A DNA stretch of 64,000 bases, from assembly GCF_013371465.1 (NCBI RefSeq), contig NZ_JABWDU010000001.1:434001-498000 (forward strand). The letters are read 5' to 3'. Every line of letters starts with the position of its first letter. Positions within the stretch are counted from its first letter, which is position 1. Source of the stretch: Ensifer oleiphilus (GTDB lineage Bacteria; Pseudomonadota; Alphaproteobacteria; Rhizobiales; Rhizobiaceae). Both the position numbers and the translations under genes were made by a program. Of this stretch, positions 44,297 to 52,802 are shown one piece after another. The notes under the pieces were generated by a model that did not search any database, was not told the origin of the DNA, and was given only the letters and a program-made list of their open reading frames with translations.

Positions 44297-44806
44297 TCAG
44301 GCGACAACGCTTTCCCGGGCCTTCCTTGCAACGACATCCTCATAGGCTGCCTGCAGGGTGGCGCGCACACGCGGCGGGCCGTCGAGCGTCAGGCCGAGAT
44401 GCTCGTGACGAAGTTCGTCCATGAAGCGGCTCCAGAGATCAGGACCTCCGGTTTCCATCAGTTCCGCCCGGATGCTCAGCTCTTCGCTGACAGGCAGGTA
44501 GAGCCGTCCCCAGGCGCCCAGATGCGCCATGATCGGCACCAGCGCGATGGTCATTTCTGTGAGGCTGTAGATCGCCTTCTGCTTGTGCGTCGGGTCATCC
44601 GTCTTGGTCAGCATGCCCTCATCGACCAGCATCTTCAGCCGATCCGCGAGAATGTTCGAGGAGATGCCTTCCTGCGATCGCAGCAGTTCGCGAAAATGTC
44701 TCTTACCGCCGAAGATCATGTCGCGGATGATCAGCAGGCTCCATTTGTCGCCGAAAACCTCGAGCGAGAGATTGATCGGGCAGCCGGAGCGATGATCGTC
44801 TTTCAT
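44297..44806 (-). CDS. HxlR-family transcriptional regulator
   Basis: A 169-residue winged-helix protein with the family start CPINLSLEVFGDKWSLLIIR (the conserved Cys is a possible redox sensor), followed by FRELLRSQEGISSNILADRL and LVDEGMLTK. Divergent from an SRPBCC-protein gene with 143 bases between starts; it probably represses that gene. Convergent with the cation exchanger (3 bases apart). Confidence 0.92.
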   Translation of the reverse strand: MKDDHRSGCPINLSLEVFGDKWSLLIIRDMIFGGKRHFRELLRSQEGISSNILADRLKMLVDEGMLTKTDDPTHKQKAIYSLTEMTIALVPIMAHLGAWGRLYLPVSEELSIRAELMETGGPDLWSRFMDELRHEHLGLTLDGPPRVRATLQAAYEDVVARKARESVVA

Positions 44807-44949
44807 GGGGACCTCTTCGAAACTGCTTGCATTATTGCAGCAGTGGAATTATCTTGCAACTGCTTTTGAAATGAAAGCAGTTTTCGATGGGCGGATTCGG
44901 GCGACGGAACGCGTGCGCCGCCCCTTCAGGACGGAGCGAGGAGAAGATC

Positions 44950-45423
44950 ATGAGCACCAATTCCGTAGAACATGCGAGCTTCACCATCGAGCGGGTTTTC
45001 AAGGCGACGCCCGAACAGGTCTTTCGCGCGTTTGCCGATCCGGCAGCGCACGACCGCTGGTTCGTCAAGGCCGACGGCTGGCCGGTCACGGAGTACAGCC
45101 ACGACTTCCGCGTCGGCGGGCGCGAGAGCGGCCGCTTCAGCAAGGACGGGAAGACCTTCTACACCAACGACACGATCTATCTCGACATCGTCGAGAACCG
45201 GCGCATCGTCTCCGCCTATACCATGGCTGAGAACGAGCGGCGGATCTCCGCTTCGGTGGCAACGGTCGATATTCAGCCGCACGGCGCCGGCGCGCGCATC
45301 ATCTACACCGAGCAGGCCGCCTTTCTCGACGGGCTCGACAAGGTGGAATACCGCCGGCAAGGTTGGGACGAGCTGATCGCGGCGCTTTGCATCGAACTGG
45401 GCGAGGCTGCGGTTGCCGCCTGA
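44950..45423 (+). CDS. SRPBCC (AHSA1-type) domain protein
   Basis: A 157-residue START/Bet v1-like protein of the AHSA1 type, with the characteristic FTIERVFKATPEQVFRAFAD, DRWFV, GRESGRF and GWDELIAALC. ATG 44950 follows GAGGAGAAG. Such proteins bind small hydrophobic ligands; some act in detoxification. The divergent HxlR gene is its likely regulator, a common pairing in rhizobia. Confidence 0.9.
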   Translation: MSTNSVEHASFTIERVFKATPEQVFRAFADPAAHDRWFVKADGWPVTEYSHDFRVGGRESGRFSKDGKTFYTNDTIYLDIVENRRIVSAYTMAENERRISASVATVDIQPHGAGARIIYTEQAAFLDGLDKVEYRRQGWDELIAALCIELGEAAVAA

Positions 45424-45442
45424 CCTCGATCGGCGACCGGTG

Positions 45443-46030
45443 TCAGGCGAGCGAGGCCAGTGCGCTGCCGGCAATGCCGAAGGAAAACACGGCCAAGCAG
45501 ACGGCGGCAATGCGGCGCGGCAGACGCGAGGTCCGCGCGCCACGCGAGAATTGCACGAGCATGGCTCCGGCGCCGATCCAGAGTGAACCGCCCACAACGA
45601 CGAGCAGCGAAAATCCGGCGATCCACGGCAGCGTTGCCGCAAGTCCTGTCTGCGGCAGAAGCACCAGTGCCACGATCAGAGCCTTGGGATTGAGCAGCGT
45701 CGTCACGAACACATGTCGGATGGTGATGTCGCTCGACGCCCGGCTGTCATCGCCGGCGGTCCAGAGTGCGTAGGCAAGGAAGAGCACCCAGCAGGCCGCA
45801 ATGATCCTGAGCGACAACCCGATCTGCGGATGCGCCGCCAGAAACGGCGCCAGCAGCGCCACGGCAGGGATGATCACCGAGAGATAGCCGCCGAGCTCGC
45901 CCAGAAGCAGCGGCGTTGAGCGCTTGAAACCGGCGGATGCGCCTGAAAGCCACAGCAACGTGTTGGTCGGGCCGGGTGTGGCCAACAGCACGAGGGCAGC
46001 AAGGGTGAAGGCGAGCGGCTGCATCATCAA
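45443..46030 (-). CDS. LysE-family translocator
   Basis: A 195-residue membrane protein with six predicted helices; the N-terminal motif LLATPGPTNTLLWLSGASAG is diagnostic of LysE/RhtB exporters. These export amino acids or related compounds; substrate unknown. Convergent with the SRPBCC gene. Confidence 0.88.
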   Translation of the reverse strand: MMMQPLAFTLAALVLLATPGPTNTLLWLSGASAGFKRSTPLLLGELGGYLSVIIPAVALLAPFLAAHPQIGLSLRIIAACWVLFLAYALWTAGDDSRASSDITIRHVFVTTLLNPKALIVALVLLPQTGLAATLPWIAGFSLLVVVGGSLWIGAGAMLVQFSRGARTSRLPRRIAAVCLAVFSFGIAGSALASLA

Positions 46031-46326
46031 AGATCCGGTTTCGCGGCAATAGAGCCGTCATCTACACCATTGCGCATCAATCTGCCTATCGTCCCGTGGC
46101 TGCGGGACTGAGACAATATGCGTAACGTCAGGGGCCGATCCGACCCCGTTGACGCTTCTCTAGCGCGCAGGACGATGCCAGGTCTTGATCTCCATCAAGC
46201 CTTGGTCGTGGTGCCACACAAGATTTCGCCACAAGCCGACCCGTCGGCACCTCTTCCACGCACAACGGCGGCACGTTATCAGACGGGCGCTGCCGCCTTC
46301 TCTCCCGGCTGCCTTCGGGGCTTTCC

Positions 46327-47211
46327 ATGAACAAGACAGTGCTTTCCGGCATCGTGATGACGACTTTCTCTTATTTCCTGTTCTCGCTGCAGGATGCGTC
46401 GGTCAAATGGCTGGTGGTCGGCTACTCCGTCTGGCAGATCCTGTTCACCCGCAGCATCACCATTCTCCTGCTTTGCCTGGTGATCGGCCGGGGCAAGCTG
46501 GTGCGCCGTGCGATCTCGTCGCCCGTGATCAAGCCGCTGTTCATGCGCAACCTGTTGCTGCTCGCCGCCTGGCTTTCCTATTTCAATGCCGCGCGCGACC
46601 TCGGCCTCGCCGAAATGACGACTCTCTATTACGCCGCGCCGATCGTGGTGACGCTCTTGGCTGTCCCGATCCTGAAGGAAGACGTGCCGCCGATCCGCTG
46701 GTTCGCTGTGCTGCTCGGGTTCGTCGGCGTGCTCATCGCCTGCGACCCGCTCGGAACCGGCATGAAGCTGTCGCTGCCGGTCTTCCTGGCACTGATGGCC
46801 GCCGTCTTCTGGGCGATCGGCACGGTGATGCTGCGCAAGACAGCCCTGCAGGAAACGACGCTGACGCAGATGACGATCTCTAACGTCTTCTTCATAGCGA
46901 TGACCGGTCTTGCCGTCGGCTTCTACTGGACGCCGCCGGCGCTGTTCGACCTTGCCCTGATGGCCGGCACCGGCGTCATTGCCGGTATCGGGCAATATGC
47001 GATGTTCGAGGGCATGCGCCGGGCGCCGATCTCGGTGATCGCACCGTTCGAATACACGTCGCTCGTCTGGGCCTTCGGCCTCGGCTTCCTGATCTGGGGC
47101 GATATTCCAGCCCCCAACGTCTTTGCCGGCGCCGGCCTGATCTTTGTCGCAGGCGTGACGATCATCGTCGGCGAGCGTCTTGCGCATCGGCGGACGAACG
47201 TCGCCGCATAG
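46327..47211 (+). CDS. EamA/DMT-family transporter
   Basis: A 294-residue protein with ten predicted helices in two EamA repeats (the first about 10-135, the second 150-285); AEMTTLYYAAPIVVTLLAVP and APISVIAPFEYTSLVWAFGL mark matching positions in the two halves. Drug/metabolite exporter of unknown substrate. The 296 bases upstream show no gene. Confidence 0.88.
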   Translation: MNKTVLSGIVMTTFSYFLFSLQDASVKWLVVGYSVWQILFTRSITILLLCLVIGRGKLVRRAISSPVIKPLFMRNLLLLAAWLSYFNAARDLGLAEMTTLYYAAPIVVTLLAVPILKEDVPPIRWFAVLLGFVGVLIACDPLGTGMKLSLPVFLALMAAVFWAIGTVMLRKTALQETTLTQMTISNVFFIAMTGLAVGFYWTPPALFDLALMAGTGVIAGIGQYAMFEGMRRAPISVIAPFEYTSLVWAFGLGFLIWGDIPAPNVFAGAGLIFVAGVTIIVGERLAHRRTNVAA

Positions 47212-47250
47212 GCTGCATGGAGCAGCCTTTTACGGAATGGCGCCCAAGCG

Positions 47251-47883
47251 CTAGAGGCGCAAAAGCGCCAGTGCCGCCTTGATCCGCGGCCGAATATCCG
47301 TCGCCGGCAGCGGTTCGACAAGGCCGAGTGCGATGCGCCGCAACGGTTCGGCGATCACCATCGACAGGATCAGGTCGCTTGCCATCGTGGGATCGGCAAC
47401 GTCGATGAGACCGCGGACCTTGTGGCGGGCGAGCCAGTCGGCGAGCAGGGCGCGGGAGCGCTCGACCCCATTGCGGTCATAGATCGAAAGAATGTCCTCT
47501 CGCGCCGGGATGTCATCAACGAGCAGCCGGAACAGGCCGATCGCATCCTCGCAAAGCACCCGTTCCGCAATGGTCGACAGGATCGCCTCCAGGATCGCCG
47601 GCACCTCCTCGGCACTTGCCGCCTCGGTGGTGAAGGCGGGCAGGAACGTATCCGTCCAGTTCTTCACGATCAGGCCGAACAGCGCCTCCCGGTCCGGCGC
47701 GAAGCGATAGACCGTCTTCTTGGCGACGCCGGCCTGCCTTGCGACTGCCTCCATGGTCATCGCGGCATAGCCGCGCTGGAGCATCAGTTGCGTTGCGGCA
47801 GCAATCACGGTCGCGGCGAGCGCCTCTTCCGGCTTCGCCGGCCGGCCCCGTTGTTTTTGCGTCTCCGGCTCTGATGTCCGCAA
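47251..47883 (-). CDS. TetR-family transcriptional regulator
   Basis: A 210-residue regulator: basic N-terminal tail with GRPAKPEEA, helix-turn-helix (AAMTMEAVARQAGVAKKTVY), and a ligand-binding helical domain. Starts at a TTG (47883) after GGAGA. It is divergent from the DAPG-hydrolase-like gene, and a 33-bp perfect palindrome between them is its evident operator. By analogy with PhlF/PhlH it may sense phloroglucinol-type compounds; this is inference from context. Confidence 0.9.
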   Translation of the reverse strand: MRTSEPETQKQRGRPAKPEEALAATVIAAATQLMLQRGYAAMTMEAVARQAGVAKKTVYRFAPDREALFGLIVKNWTDTFLPAFTTEAASAEEVPAILEAILSTIAERVLCEDAIGLFRLLVDDIPAREDILSIYDRNGVERSRALLADWLARHKVRGLIDVADPTMASDLILSMVIAEPLRRIALGLVEPLPATDIRPRIKAALALLRL

Positions 47884-47925
47884 GGCATGTCTCCGTTTGA
47901 CAGATCTCGCCGACAGGCATAGTGG

Positions 47926-47958
47926 ATATTTAGGAAACGTTCAACGTTTCCTAAATAT
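47926..47958. promoter_or_regulatory. 33-bp perfect palindromic operator
   Basis: Two 16-base arms, ATATTTAGGAAACGTT and its exact complement, around a single C at 47942. It lies 43 bases before the TetR start and 26 before the hydrolase start, so one bound regulator could control both directions. Confidence 0.9.
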
Positions 47959-47984
47959 GATTTTCTCACCAAAGAGGATGAAGC

Positions 47985-48683
47985 ATGTCTGTCAGCACCG
48001 ATCATGCCCGCGCCGGTATCGGCTTTATCACTGACCTTCTGGATCCTGCGCCGATGCGGCTTGAAACCGGCGTCAGCCGGCTCGATACGGGCGCCCTGGT
48101 GGTTGCCGTCAGGACCGAGCTTCCCGGCTGCAAGGGACGAATGCTTGATTGGTGGTTCAAGCATTTCGACACCACGGAACACCTGTCCTGGTGGCACCCG
48201 CTCGATCACGTCGCTCACAATGGCTGGGACGCCCATCGCATCAGGGGCGAGCGCTATGTCGGTGCGACCATTCGTGCGGTCGAAAGTCTCGGCGACATCC
48301 CGCCGGTGCCGGCCGTCATCAAGTTTCACGAGCCTGGCGAGGTCTTTGGACAAGTGGCGTTCGAGCAGGCATTAGCTGCCGGCCGCGCGTCCGCCGCCGT
48401 CTACGCACGCATCGGCTTCGGCGAGACGGCGCGGATCGATGAGAACGGCGATCCGCTCGACGGCCAAATGGTTCATGTCGTGCGCGATACCGATCAGGGC
48501 GCGGTGCTGCGCAGCCGCTTCATCCTCGGCCTCGATACCGGCGCCAGCCATCTGGTGCCTGATGCCATAGGCCTTGGTCTCCTGCAGCATTGCTACACCG
48601 AGTTCGGCTATCTCGCCAAAGTCCTGCCGTCGCTCTATTGGGCCGACCCGGCCAATCGCGCTGACGTGCCGGTCTTGTGGTAG
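47985..48683 (+). CDS. DAPG-hydrolase (PhlG-like) family protein
   Basis: A 232-residue protein resembling phloretin/2,4-diacetylphloroglucinol hydrolases: MLDWWFKHFD, LSWWHPLDHVAHNGWD and a C-terminal HCYTEFGYLAKVLPSLY, containing the His/Glu residues that bind zinc in PhlG. It would cleave a carbon-carbon bond of an acylphloroglucinol or related ketone. Smaller than PhlG (about 295 residues), so the substrate may differ. Controlled by the divergent TetR gene. Confidence 0.83.
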   Translation: MSVSTDHARAGIGFITDLLDPAPMRLETGVSRLDTGALVVAVRTELPGCKGRMLDWWFKHFDTTEHLSWWHPLDHVAHNGWDAHRIRGERYVGATIRAVESLGDIPPVPAVIKFHEPGEVFGQVAFEQALAAGRASAAVYARIGFGETARIDENGDPLDGQMVHVVRDTDQGAVLRSRFILGLDTGASHLVPDAIGLGLLQHCYTEFGYLAKVLPSLYWADPANRADVPVLW

Positions 48684-48708
48684 CGAAGGGTAAGCTGGGC
48701 GCACCCCT

Positions 48709-48796
48709 CAGTCGTCCCCGGGGCTTGAACTGAGGACCCATCCGTCAGCGTCTGAGAGTGGTCTGGACCCTCGGGGTCAAGCCCGAGGATGACGGG
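48709..48796. repeat. Imperfect inverted intergenic repeat
   Basis: Two related segments of about 32 bases in opposite orientation (48709-48740 and 48765-48796), each containing a CGGGCTTGA-like core and a GAGG(G/A)(T/C)CC end. I recall similar units scattered between rhizobial genes. It sits between the convergent hydrolase and beta-oxidation genes. Confidence 0.6.
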
Positions 48797-48849
48797 TGGC
48801 GGGCGATGCATGGGGCCATGCATCTTGGCGCATGGGATACCGCGAAACG

Positions 48850-48874
48850 AAAACAGGCTCCGCGAGGAGCCTGT
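48850..48874 (-). terminator. Terminator of the beta-oxidation operon
   Basis: ACAGGCTCC/GGAGCCTGT around a 4-base loop, followed on the minus strand by TTTTCGTTT. It is 23 bases after the stop of the last operon gene. Confidence 0.8.
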
Positions 48875-48897
48875 CTGTCTGTCCGGTCGGAGGCTGT

Positions 48898-51114
48898 TTA
48901 AGCCGCCTGCTTCTTCTCGCCATAGGGGTCGAAGCGGCCGTAGAAGGTCTCGCCGCGATCGGCCATTTCCTTCAAGAGCGCCGTCGGCTTGAAGTGGTCG
49001 CCGTAGTCCTTGGCAAGCTTCTCGCACATCTTGACGAAGGCCTTTACGCCCATGCCGTCGATGTAGGAGAGCGTACCGCCGGTGTAGGGCGCAAAGCCGA
49101 AACCGAGGATCGAACCGACGTCGGCTTCGCGCGGGTCGGTGACGATGCCTTCTTCCATGGTGCGGGCCGCTTCGAGCGCGATCGTTGCGAGCAACCGCTG
49201 CTTCAGCACCTCGACGTCGATCTTGTCGGCGCTCTTCTGCGGATAGAGCGTCTTCAGCTCCGGCCACAGATACTTCTTCGCCGGCTTGGCCGGATACTCG
49301 TAGAAGCCCTTGCCGTTCTTTCGGCCGCGACGGTCGAGGTCGTCGACCATCTTGTTGATCAGCGCCATGTGCTTGGGTTCGACGGCCTTTTCGCCGAGAT
49401 CGGCGATGGTGGCCTTCAGGATCTTCTGGCTGAGGTCGATCGCCACTTCGTCGTTGAGCGACAGCGGCCCGACCGGCATGCCGGCCATCTTGGCGGCATT
49501 CTCGATCATCGCCGGCGGCACGCCTTCGATCAGCATGTCATAGGCTTCGTGGATGTAGCGGAAGACGCAGCGGTTGACGTAGAAGCCGCGCGTGTCGTTG
49601 ACGACGATCGGCGTCTTCTTGATCGCGGCGACATAATCGAGTGCGACGGCAAGCGCCTTGTCGCCCGTTTCCTTGCCGAGGATCACTTCCGTCAGCATCA
49701 TCTTTTCGACCGGCGAGAAGAAGTGGATGCCGATGAACTGGCCCGGGCGCTTGGAGTTCTTGGCAAGGCCGGTGATCGGCAGCGTCGAGGTGTTGGAGGC
49801 AAAGATCGTGCCTTCGCCGATCACGGCCTCGACCTTCTCGATCACGTCCTTCTTGACCTGACGGTCTTCGAACACGGCTTCGACGACGAGGTCGACAGTC
49901 TTCAGGTCGTTGTAATCGGCCGAAGGCGTGATGCGGGAAAGCAGCGCTTCGCCTTCTTCCTTGGTCAGGCGGCCCTTGCCGACGGAATCCTTGACCAGGC
50001 CTTCCGAATGGGCCTTGCCCTTGGTCGCCGCTTCCATGTCACGGTCGATCAGTGTCACGGCGATACCGGCAGCGGCCGTCACATAGGCGATCGACGCGCC
50101 CATGAAGCCGGCGCCGACGACGCCCACATGCTTGAACTCGGACTTCGGCACGCCGGCAGGCCGACGGGCGCCCTTGCCGAGCTCCTGCATCGAGACGAAC
50201 AGCGAGCGGATCATCGAGAAGGCTTCAGTCGTCTGCAGAATCTCGGTGAAATAGCGCTGTTCGATCTTCAAGGCCGTGTCGAACGGGACCTGCAGGCCTT
50301 CGTAGACGCATTTCAGGATCGCGATGGCGCCGGGATAGTTGCCGTAGGTCTCGCGGCGCAGGATGCCGGAGGCAGCCGGCCAGAGCTGTGCCGAAGCCGG
50401 GGTCCAGATGCCGCCGCCTGGAACCTTGTAGCCCTTTTCGTCCCAGGGTTGGACCGGCTTCAGGCCGTTCTTGATCATCGCCTTGGCGGCATCGACCAAC
50501 TTGTCGGCGTCGACGACTTCATGCACCAGACCCATCGCCTTGGCGCGGGCTGCCGTCAGCGACGAGCCTGTCGTCATCATCTGCAGCGCGTCTTGCGCAT
50601 TGGTCAGGCGCGGCACGCGCTGGGTGCCACCGGCGCCCGGGAAAATGCCGACCTTGACTTCCGGCAGCGCGATCTTGACCGACTTGGAATTCGACGCGAC
50701 ACGGCCGTGGCAGGCGAGCGAAAGCTCGAACGCGCCGCCCATGCAGGTGCCGTTGATCGCCGATACCCACGGCTTGCCGCAGGTTTCGAGCTTGCGGAAG
50801 AGGCCGGTCATCCGGCCGACGAGGTCGAAAAGCTTCTGGGCGGCATTGGCCGGGTCCTTCTTCTTTTCCTCCTGTTGGAAGGTGAACATCGACTTGATCA
50901 TCGACAGGTCGGCGCCGCCGGAGAAGGAAGACTTGCCCGACGTAAACACGACGCCCTTGACGGTGGCATCGGCGGTGGTCTCGTCGACGATGGCGTTCAG
51001 CTCTTCCATCACCTCCTGGGTGAAGACGTTCATCGACTTCTCGGGCATGTCCCAGGTGACAAGGGCTATGCCGTCGGCATCGGTCTCGATCTTGAAGTTG
51101 GTATATTTCGTCAT
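48898..51114 (-). CDS. fadJ: 3-hydroxyacyl-CoA dehydrogenase / enoyl-CoA hydratase
   Basis: A 738-residue bifunctional alpha-subunit. The N-terminal crotonase domain (1-200) has SSFSGGADLSM and NGTCMGGAFELSLAC (oxyanion hole); the NAD domain begins with GVVGAGFMGASIAYVTAAAG near 329 and contains the catalytic-type HFFSPVEKM; the C-terminal helical domain follows. The annotation as fadJ rather than fadB is a convention. Last gene of a four-gene operon with terminator. Catalyses the two middle steps of fatty-acid beta-oxidation. Confidence 0.93.
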   Translation of the reverse strand: MTKYTNFKIETDADGIALVTWDMPEKSMNVFTQEVMEELNAIVDETTADATVKGVVFTSGKSSFSGGADLSMIKSMFTFQQEEKKKDPANAAQKLFDLVGRMTGLFRKLETCGKPWVSAINGTCMGGAFELSLACHGRVASNSKSVKIALPEVKVGIFPGAGGTQRVPRLTNAQDALQMMTTGSSLTAARAKAMGLVHEVVDADKLVDAAKAMIKNGLKPVQPWDEKGYKVPGGGIWTPASAQLWPAASGILRRETYGNYPGAIAILKCVYEGLQVPFDTALKIEQRYFTEILQTTEAFSMIRSLFVSMQELGKGARRPAGVPKSEFKHVGVVGAGFMGASIAYVTAAAGIAVTLIDRDMEAATKGKAHSEGLVKDSVGKGRLTKEEGEALLSRITPSADYNDLKTVDLVVEAVFEDRQVKKDVIEKVEAVIGEGTIFASNTSTLPITGLAKNSKRPGQFIGIHFFSPVEKMMLTEVILGKETGDKALAVALDYVAAIKKTPIVVNDTRGFYVNRCVFRYIHEAYDMLIEGVPPAMIENAAKMAGMPVGPLSLNDEVAIDLSQKILKATIADLGEKAVEPKHMALINKMVDDLDRRGRKNGKGFYEYPAKPAKKYLWPELKTLYPQKSADKIDVEVLKQRLLATIALEAARTMEEGIVTDPREADVGSILGFGFAPYTGGTLSYIDGMGVKAFVKMCEKLAKDYGDHFKPTALLKEMADRGETFYGRFDPYGEKKQAA

Positions 51115-51125
51115 GGTTCTCCCCC

Positions 51126-51536
51126 TCAGTAGAGAATGGGTTCGATACGCAGCGCGATATTCGATCCGCCGCTGTAACGTTGTTTGGTGGTGTTGGTGGC
51201 GATCAGCCTGCCGTCGCGCTCGACGCGGATGGTGAAGCCCGCATCGACGGCCTTGTCGAATTCGGGTTTCGGCAGCTGCAGCACGAAGGGCACGCGGTTG
51301 GCCTTGCCGTCGCTCGAAACGGACGTTTCGGCGATCAGCTTGGCGGCCACATCCATCACGCCCTGCTCCTCGAGCCGGATGGTGACGGTGCCGGCCGGAA
51401 CCGGGCCATTGGCAACATTGGTGATCGCACCGGTCAGCGTGAAGCTGTCGCCGCCTTCCTCATCGGAGACGCAAGCCGAGACTGCAAGCAGCCCCAGTCC
51501 CATCAGTCCGAGAAGGGTGCGGCGGGTCGCTGTCAT
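51126..51536 (-). CDS. YbaY-like lipoprotein
   Basis: A 136-residue secreted lipoprotein: signal peptide RRTLLGLMGLGLLAVSAC with lipobox Cys, then a beta-rich domain of the YbaY/YscW type (TLTGAITNVANGPVPAGTVT, FVLQLPKPEFDKAVDAG, YTIR-type ending). ATG 51536 lies 2 bases after the fadA stop, so it is embedded in the operon. A lipoprotein inside a beta-oxidation operon is unusual; a role in the cell envelope during fatty-acid use is only a guess. Confidence 0.82.
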   Translation of the reverse strand: MTATRRTLLGLMGLGLLAVSACVSDEEGGDSFTLTGAITNVANGPVPAGTVTIRLEEQGVMDVAAKLIAETSVSSDGKANRVPFVLQLPKPEFDKAVDAGFTIRVERDGRLIATNTTKQRYSGGSNIALRIEPILY

Positions 51537-51538
51537 CG

Positions 51539-52747
51539 TCAGACCCTTTCGATGATCGTGGCGGTGCCCATGCCGGCGCCGATGCACAGCGTCACCAGCG
51601 CAGTGTTGAGATCGCGCCGCTCCAACTCGTCGAGCACCGTGCCGAGGATCATCGCGCCGGTCGCGCCGAGCGGATGGCCCATGGCGATCGCGCCGCCGTT
51701 GACGTTGATCTTATCGTGCGGAATGTCGAAGGCCTGCATGTAGCGCAGCACGACCGCGGCAAAGGCTTCGTTGAGCTCGAAGAGATCGATGTCCGACAGC
51801 TTCATGTCTGCGCGCTTCAAGAGCTTCTCGGTGACGTCGACCGGGCCGGTCAGCATCAGCGCCGGGTCGGAGCCGATGTTGGCAAACGCGCGGATGCGGG
51901 CGCGGGGCTTCAGCCCCATGCTTTCGCCGCCGGCCTTGGAGCCGAGCAGCACGGCTGCCGCACCATCGACGATGCCCGAGGAATTGCCGGCATGGTGCAC
52001 GTAGTTGATCTTCTCGATCTCCGGATGCGCCTGGATGCCGACGGCTTCGAAGCCGCCCATTTCGCCCGGCATCTGGAACGACGGGTTGAGCGAGGCAAGC
52101 GCCTGCATGTCGGTGCCGGGACGCATGTGCTCGTCGCGATCGAGGATGGTCAGGCCATTCTGGTCCTTGAAGGGCACGACCGACTTCTTGAAGTAGCCCT
52201 TTTCCCAGGAATGGGCGGCGCGCTTCTGGCTTTCGACAGCATAGGCGTCGACGTCGTCACGGCTGAAACCGTATTTGGTGGCGATCAGATCGGCCGATAC
52301 ACCCTGCGGCATGAAATAGCCCGGCAGGTTGACGGACGGGTCCATGAACCAGGCGCCGCCGGACATGCCGAGGCCGACGCGCGACATCGATTCGACGCCG
52401 CCGGCAATGACGATGTCGTCCGCTCCTTGAGCGATCTTCGCTGCGCCGAAGTTGACGGCATCGAGACCCGATGCGCAGAAGCGCGAGATCTGCATGCCGG
52501 GTGCCCGGGTGGAATAGCCTGCTTCGAAGGCAGCCGCCTTCGGGATCACAGCGCCTGCATCCATGACCGGATCGACGCAACCCATGATGATGTCGTCGAC
52601 GGTCGCCGTATCGAGCCCGTTGCGGTCGCGCACGGCCTCCAGCATCTTGGCTGCAAGGCGAACGGACGGCACTTCGTGCAGCGATCCGTCTTTCTTGCCA
52701 CGGCCGCGCGGCGTGCGCACGTGGTCGTAAACGAAGACTTTCGTCAT
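51539..52747 (-). CDS. fadA: Acetyl-CoA acyltransferase (thiolase)
   Basis: A 402-residue thiolase: acyl-carrying Cys in SRFCASGLDAV near 90, NVNGGAIAMGHPLGATGA with the catalytic His near 360, and the second Cys in LCIGAGMG near 390. Cleaves 3-ketoacyl-CoA in the last step of beta-oxidation. It follows the acyl-CoA dehydrogenase gene after 55 bases and is followed by the lipoprotein and fadJ genes. Confidence 0.94.
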   Translation of the reverse strand: MTKVFVYDHVRTPRGRGKKDGSLHEVPSVRLAAKMLEAVRDRNGLDTATVDDIIMGCVDPVMDAGAVIPKAAAFEAGYSTRAPGMQISRFCASGLDAVNFGAAKIAQGADDIVIAGGVESMSRVGLGMSGGAWFMDPSVNLPGYFMPQGVSADLIATKYGFSRDDVDAYAVESQKRAAHSWEKGYFKKSVVPFKDQNGLTILDRDEHMRPGTDMQALASLNPSFQMPGEMGGFEAVGIQAHPEIEKINYVHHAGNSSGIVDGAAAVLLGSKAGGESMGLKPRARIRAFANIGSDPALMLTGPVDVTEKLLKRADMKLSDIDLFELNEAFAAVVLRYMQAFDIPHDKINVNGGAIAMGHPLGATGAMILGTVLDELERRDLNTALVTLCIGAGMGTATIIERV

Positions 52748-52802
52748 GTCTCATCTCCCTTTCGGCAGCACCATCCCGTGCTGCCCGTCAAACAGTTTGA
52801 AA

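Noticed and set aside
48796-51132. 778-residue plus-strand frame opposite fadJ
   Set aside because: Mirror of fadJ codons; His/Asp/Arg-rich low-complexity product.
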